Source: an uncultured Collinsella sp.
GTDB taxonomy: Bacteria > Actinomycetota > Coriobacteriia > Coriobacteriales > Coriobacteriaceae
DNA: 16,788 bases
Direction of reading: 5' to 3'
Assembly (NCBI GenBank): GCA_937982065.1
Contig: CALJMO010000012.1
Span: 1 to 16,788 of the forward strand
Positions 13,045 to 16,788 of the stretch are shown here, in pieces (the stretch's first letter is position 1; each line of letters begins with the position of its first letter). The position numbers and the translations under genes were made by a program. Below the pieces are notes generated by a model. It made no database searches, was not told where the DNA came from, and was given only the letters and a program-made list of their open reading frames with translations.

Positions 13045-15357
13045 CTACGCCGACGCGCTATCGCGAGCCGCCTGGCATGTAGGAGTCTGACGCAGTGTAA
13101 GCGGCTTGTCCCCCGCCTCGGCCGACGTGGTCAGCGTATACGTGATCGTCGTCGTCTCGCCAGCATGCAGGTCAACGGTACCCGAATAGAAGGGGACTCC
13201 ATGCCACGTAGCGGCGCCAAGACCAAACTGGGTGCCCTCAACCGTAAGGTCACTGATGTTGCCGCCCGTCGGGGCAAACAGTGAGACATTCAGACGCTCG
13301 TCGTCGCGCGCGGCATCGGGCGCGCTCGCCGCGACGTAGTCGGGCAGCTTGCCTGCCTCCTCCCGCGTCATGATGTTCGTCAGGGTAACGGTGATGCGAT
13401 ACGAGCACGTGCCGTCGCCGTTCTTGACGCCCTGGCCGATCTGCGTGTCGGCGTTCAGGTACCAGTCGAGCTTGGAAAAGCTCAGGTTGTTAAAGTAAAC
13501 GCCGGCAACGGGATCGGCACTCGGATCATCCGGATCGGGCAGCGAGGCGTCAATGCCCGTCTCTTTGATGGCATTCTGCTCATCATCGTTTCTCATCCAA
13601 GCAATCAGACGGCCCTCTTCGGCACCGCGCTCGAATGCACCGACAAGCTTTGTAACGTCGACGTCACCGATGCCACCGAGAATCTTGTCGAAGGCAGCGC
13701 TGGCAACGGATGCAAAGATGCCGTCCGACTCCTCGACCGGATAGTTCCAGTACACATCGTGCATGAGGACCTTTGCGGCGTTGGTGCCGTCGACAACCGT
13801 TCCGTCGGGCAGCGACACGTTACCGACCAGGCCCAGCAGATACTGCAGGAACACCGGGTCGATACCCACGACGCCGTCAACGTCCTGCCCATACTGGGAC
13901 TTCCACAGCGCGGCGACACGCTGCGAGTTGCGAGGCCAATCGGGCGAATACGCGTTACCAGAGTTGTACAGGTTACTGTGGTCACCAAACAGTGCCTCGT
14001 CCTCTTCGTCGACGCTCTCAACCGCCTCGTCTTTGCTAAGCGCAATACATGGAACAAAGTCACCAATCGACATCTGGCCGTCGGTGACCGAAATCAGGCC
14101 CTGCGAACCGCCAAAGCCGCCGCAAGCACGAATCTCGACGTTGTTCATGGCGTACACAAGGTAGTTGCGCGTCTGGCCGTTGGCGCCGAGCATCTGGGGG
14201 AGGACGGGGGCGACCTTCTCCGCCGCGTCAACCGCACCGTTGAGGGTGGCAAAGCCGTCCTTGGCCTTATCGACCAGCTCGGTCACCTGGGAAATATGAG
14301 TATCGCCAATGCCCTGGACCTTCTCGTTGGCGCTCTTGAACACCTTCGAGCTGCTGGAAAGCGAATCGGCGACCGCCTGCAGCGCGGACACGTTAATCAT
14401 GCCGTCCTGGAACAGCTTGCCGGGCGTAGCCTGCGAAAGGTTATCGGCCATGGGAACCAGCGCATTGCTCGAGACATCGGACAGGGCGTCGATCATGGTG
14501 CGGGCCGCATTGATATCGCTGCCATACACCGGGATAAACGAAGCCGCCGCCCACAGCGGGCTCGAGGTCTCCGCCTTCATGCTGTTGCAGAGCTCATCAA
14601 TCTTCTTCGCGTCGTCAGGCAGCGTCGAAAAATCGCCCGACGTGACCTTGTCCTTAAGGCCACCGACGATCTCGACAGCCTCCTTCGCTTCACTCTTTAC
14701 GGTCTTTGCCGAGTTAAGCAGCATAAAGCCGCTTGCGCCAAGCGCAACGAGAAGCACCGCGACTACAGCGGCAATAATGGCGCCGGTGTGACGCTTTTTG
14801 CGCTCGCCCTTGCGATGGCGATGACGGACCAGATCGTCAGAGGTCGAACTCGACGAAGCGTCGCTACCGTAGTTCAAGCCAAAATCGTAATAATCTTCCT
14901 TGGAACCCGAGCCCGCATACTCGGTACCGCTATCATCCAGGCGGGCGAACGTGCCAGTCTCGGAGGCGCCGGTGTAAATCGTGCCAAGGTTACCCGTAAG
15001 CCCCGCGCCACCGGCAGAGGGAGTATTGTTGGCGGCCTTGCCGGCATTAACGTTGCCGGCGCCATTCGCAGCGTTGGCAGCACCTGCGTTGTTCGCAGGT
15101 ACCGAAGGAACCCCACTCGGCTGCGACGCGGAGGTTGCACCGTCCGCAAAGACATTCCCTCTTGCACGGCCGGTCTTTTTTGCCTTTTGAGACTGCTCGT
15201 ACAGAGCGGTAAACATCGCCGTCTCGCCCGGGGACACGCGCTTACCGGAACCGCCCTGTCCAGCGCCGCCCGGCGTGCCGGCCTTACCAGCCCCGTTCGG
15301 ACGCGGCGGAACTGCAGGGCGGCCGCTATCGCTGCCCTTAAAGTGATTACCAGCCAT
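13045..15357 (-). CDS. Single-pass membrane protein with DUF4012 domain
   Basis: A 770-residue protein of unknown function. Residues 1-175 are low in complexity (Gly/Ala/Asn/Pro/Ser-rich) and likely disordered. RHRHRKGERKKRH (178-190) is strongly basic and precedes one transmembrane helix (about 192-214), giving a cytoplasmic N-terminus and an external C-terminal region of about 550 residues. After a helical stretch come DUF4012-like hallmarks: a GANGQTRNYLVYAMNN segment, IRACGGFGGSQGLISV, and later SPDWPRNSQRVAALW followed by VDGVVGIDPVFLQYLLG. Such proteins occur in Gram-positive bacteria, sometimes near cell-surface polysaccharide genes; biochemical function is not established. I chose ATG 15357 because GAGGA (15365-15369) is 7 nt upstream; the longer frame begins at a TTG. 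It is probably monocistronic, with a terminator before glmM. Confidence 0.8.
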   Translation of the reverse strand: MAGNHFKGSDSGRPAVPPRPNGAGKAGTPGGAGQGGSGKRVSPGETAMFTALYEQSQKAKKTGRARGNVFADGATSASQPSGVPSVPANNAGAANAANGAGNVNAGKAANNTPSAGGAGLTGNLGTIYTGASETGTFARLDDSGTEYAGSGSKEDYYDFGLNYGSDASSSSTSDDLVRHRHRKGERKKRHTGAIIAAVVAVLLVALGASGFMLLNSAKTVKSEAKEAVEIVGGLKDKVTSGDFSTLPDDAKKIDELCNSMKAETSSPLWAAASFIPVYGSDINAARTMIDALSDVSSNALVPMADNLSQATPGKLFQDGMINVSALQAVADSLSSSSKVFKSANEKVQGIGDTHISQVTELVDKAKDGFATLNGAVDAAEKVAPVLPQMLGANGQTRNYLVYAMNNVEIRACGGFGGSQGLISVTDGQMSIGDFVPCIALSKDEAVESVDEEDEALFGDHSNLYNSGNAYSPDWPRNSQRVAALWKSQYGQDVDGVVGIDPVFLQYLLGLVGNVSLPDGTVVDGTNAAKVLMHDVYWNYPVEESDGIFASVASAAFDKILGGIGDVDVTKLVGAFERGAEEGRLIAWMRNDDEQNAIKETGIDASLPDPDDPSADPVAGVYFNNLSFSKLDWYLNADTQIGQGVKNGDGTCSYRITVTLTNIMTREEAGKLPDYVAASAPDAARDDERLNVSLFAPTGGNISDLTVEGTQFGLGAATWHGVPFYSGTVDLHAGETTTITYTLTTSAEAGDKPLTLRQTPTCQAARDSASA

Positions 15358-15393
15358 AAAGAAATCCTCGCAATTGAGTCGCAATGAAAAAGT

Positions 15394-15415
15394 CCATAAC
15401 GTTACTAGTTTATGG
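15394..15415 (-). promoter_or_regulatory. Inverted repeat in the DUF4012 promoter region
   Basis: CCATAA and TTATGG arms separated by 10 bp lie 37-58 bp upstream of the start codon. One arm overlaps a weak -10-like CATAAA on the minus strand. It could be an operator; the arms are short, so chance is possible. Confidence 0.25.
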
Positions 15416-15506
15416 CATTTTGAGCATCGACAGCTAAACTCCAGACACGGACGTCAATTGGCGAAAATGCGGCACAACACCTTTTCTGTCTTGGCGGCGG
15501 CGCTAG

Positions 15507-16529
15507 CTACACCGTAAGGAACATCATCACGATGATCATGACAAAGCCGATAAGGTCGGTCGGCAAAAACACCGTGCCCAGCATAACGGCGCTGGTGATG
15601 GTCGCCGAGACGGGCTCCACGGTTCCGATGAGACTCGCACGCACCGAGCCGATGTCCTTAACGCCCTGCATATAAAGCATGTAAGCAAAAAACGAGCCGA
15701 TAACCACGAACACCGCGAGCGCCTCGATGCCGGCAGCGTCGAGCGCCGGCATATGCGCCCAGGGCTGCACGAAGACGCACGAGACCACGCCCGCCGTGAG
15801 CATTGCCGAGCCCGTGACGATGGGGCTGCCGTATTCGGGCAGGATCTTGGCGGGAATCACCGCCATACACGCGGCGCTGACCGCACACATAAGACCTGCT
15901 GCCAGGCCAAGCGGCGAGATATTCAGGCTGGTGGGGTCGCCGCCGGTGGCGATTAAAAAGGTTCCACCCAGAGCCAGGCCAATGCCGATGACTTCGCGAG
16001 TACGCGGCATGCGGCGATCGGTCACGCAGGCGTAGCCCATGATGATAACGAGCTGCAGGCACTGGAGCACCGTCGCGGTTCCGGCGTTCGTCAGGCGCAC
16101 GGCCGAAAGATAGCAAAACTGGTTGAACAGCAGGCCAAAAGCGGTAAAGAGCAGCAGCTGCTTGCGATCAGCGGGCGTCGTCCAAAGCTTGACCAGGCGT
16201 GCGCGGTCGCGCGTGACAACCACAGCCATAAAGAGCAGGCCGGCGAGAATCTGACGCACGCTCATAAGCCACAAGGTGTCGACGTGGTAGGTATCGAACA
16301 GAAAGCTCGCGCTGGTGCCCGAGAAGCCCCAAAACGAACCGCCCACCAGCGTAGCCAAGACGCCCGTGATCATCTTGCGCGTCGAAGCGCTGTTCAGGCG
16401 GTCGCGCCATGCGCGACGGGTGTTGCGGCTGAGCTCGTCGGTGCCCTCGGGCACATCAATGTTCGATATATCGGTCATCGGCACCGAAGCCCCTGCGCCT
16501 TCGACCTGCTCGACACACTCTTTGCTCAT
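15507..16529 (-). CDS. EamA/DMT-family transporter
   Basis: A 340-residue inner-membrane protein of the drug/metabolite transporter superfamily, with ten hydrophobic segments in two EamA repeats (about 55-195 and 206-340). Typical sequence includes GGSFWGFSGTSASFLF in helix 1, FNQFCYLSAVRLTNAGTATVL near the end of helix 4 and the repeat-2 counterpart SVRASLIGTVEPVSATI near residues 302-318. A hydrophilic N-terminal extension of about 50 residues precedes helix 1. The last helix ends at the C-terminus with almost no cytoplasmic tail. GGGGGAG just upstream supports ATG 16529. Substrate cannot be predicted: family members export amino acids, nucleotide-sugars or other metabolites. No terminator is obvious after the stop, and the downstream gap to the DUF4012 start is 149 bp. 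Confidence 0.9.
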   Translation of the reverse strand: MSKECVEQVEGAGASVPMTDISNIDVPEGTDELSRNTRRAWRDRLNSASTRKMITGVLATLVGGSFWGFSGTSASFLFDTYHVDTLWLMSVRQILAGLLFMAVVVTRDRARLVKLWTTPADRKQLLLFTAFGLLFNQFCYLSAVRLTNAGTATVLQCLQLVIIMGYACVTDRRMPRTREVIGIGLALGGTFLIATGGDPTSLNISPLGLAAGLMCAVSAACMAVIPAKILPEYGSPIVTGSAMLTAGVVSCVFVQPWAHMPALDAAGIEALAVFVVIGSFFAYMLYMQGVKDIGSVRASLIGTVEPVSATITSAVMLGTVFLPTDLIGFVMIIVMMFLTV

Positions 16530-16569
16530 TCCACTCCCCCGAAACAGCCTGGAAACAATTCGGCTTACC

Positions 16570-16755
16570 TTACCACGGCGAAGTCACCAGCTGGAGGCTT
16601 GTCCGTTTATCGGTAGGACAATTCCGCAGGCGTCTTTCCATAGCTCGATACCGCAATGGCCTTGCATTATGCGACAGCCAAATCGCGGCAGCAGGCTCTT
16701 TTGAAATGGATACGACAAAGCCCCCGAATTCCACAAGGTTGATTTTCAATCTCAA
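16570..16755 (-). CDS. Possible small ORF or gene remnant at the right edge
   Basis: From TTG 16755 a 61-codon minus-strand frame reads MRLKINLVEFGGFVVSIS, then AAAIWLSHNARPL and an Arg-rich end, stopping 40 bp before the EamA transporter start. AGG stands 8 nt before the TTG, the same context as the ATG at 36 on the plus strand. The first 18 codons look protein-like; the rest does not resemble anything I know, and base composition is less GC-rich than in the genes around it. It may be a decayed gene start. I see no other feature in 16530-16788. Confidence 0.22.
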   Translation of the reverse strand: MRLKINLVEFGGFVVSISKEPAAAIWLSHNARPLRYRAMERRLRNCPTDKRTSLQLVTSPW

Positions 16756-16788
16756 CGCAACAGCCTGAACGGACCCCGCGTTTCCGCA

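Noticed and set aside
13759..15387. 542-codon plus-strand frame opposite the DUF4012 gene
   Set aside because: Shadow frame: Arg-rich, low-complexity translation, while the minus-strand frame has a membrane helix, a ribosome binding site and DUF4012-like motifs.
1..16788. CRISPR array, tRNA genes, insertion sequences, phage or defence genes
   Set aside because: No regularly spaced direct repeats, no cloverleaf with CCA end, no transposase or integrase motifs, and all long credible frames are housekeeping, transport or DUF4012 genes.

Overview
This is a GC-rich bacterial chromosomal window with ordinary housekeeping gene content and no mobile element, CRISPR array, tRNA or rRNA that I can see. 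The gene set suggests a Coriobacteriia actinobacterium, most likely Collinsella or a close relative. The pointers are an MPSWNIH-type phospholipase C-like protein, a phenylalanine T-box leader before pheS, a DUF4012 membrane protein and strong GC3 codon bias. No marker gene is present, so this rests on gene content and recognition of protein style.

Layout: a short leader-like reading frame and the promoter of pyruvate kinase (pyk, +) open the window, and pyk ends at a strong hairpin terminator. A minus-strand block follows: a zinc-dependent phospholipase C-like gene with its own extended -10 promoter, then an energy-coupling-factor metal importer read in the order cbiM/nikM (with a fused CbiN/PDGLE-like tail), cbiQ, cbiO. 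The importer promoter overlaps a 28-bp perfect-arm palindrome of the form GTGTTAC-N14-GTAACAC. That form fits a NikR-type nickel operator and points to nickel rather than cobalt. Upstream, also on the minus strand, lies pheS-pheT under a transcriptional T-box riboswitch with a UUC specifier. An unexplained ~100-bp imperfect inverted repeat sits between pheS and pheT.

Divergent from pheS is an M32 metallocarboxypeptidase (+). It converges on glmM (-) across a shared bidirectional terminator. Upstream of glmM are a terminator hairpin, a large single-pass DUF4012 protein with a disordered N-terminus (-), and a ten-helix EamA-family transporter (-). The right edge holds a short minus-strand reading frame. 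Its start region resembles the leader-like frame at the left edge, in inverted orientation.

Functional themes are glycolysis (pyk), Phe-tRNA synthesis under tRNA control (pheST), transition-metal uptake (cbiMQO/nikMQO), envelope precursor synthesis (glmM) and possible surface biology (DUF4012). The observations most worth checking are the NikR-like operator, the pheS-pheT inverted repeat and the paired edge reading frames. I found no convincing new multi-gene system.
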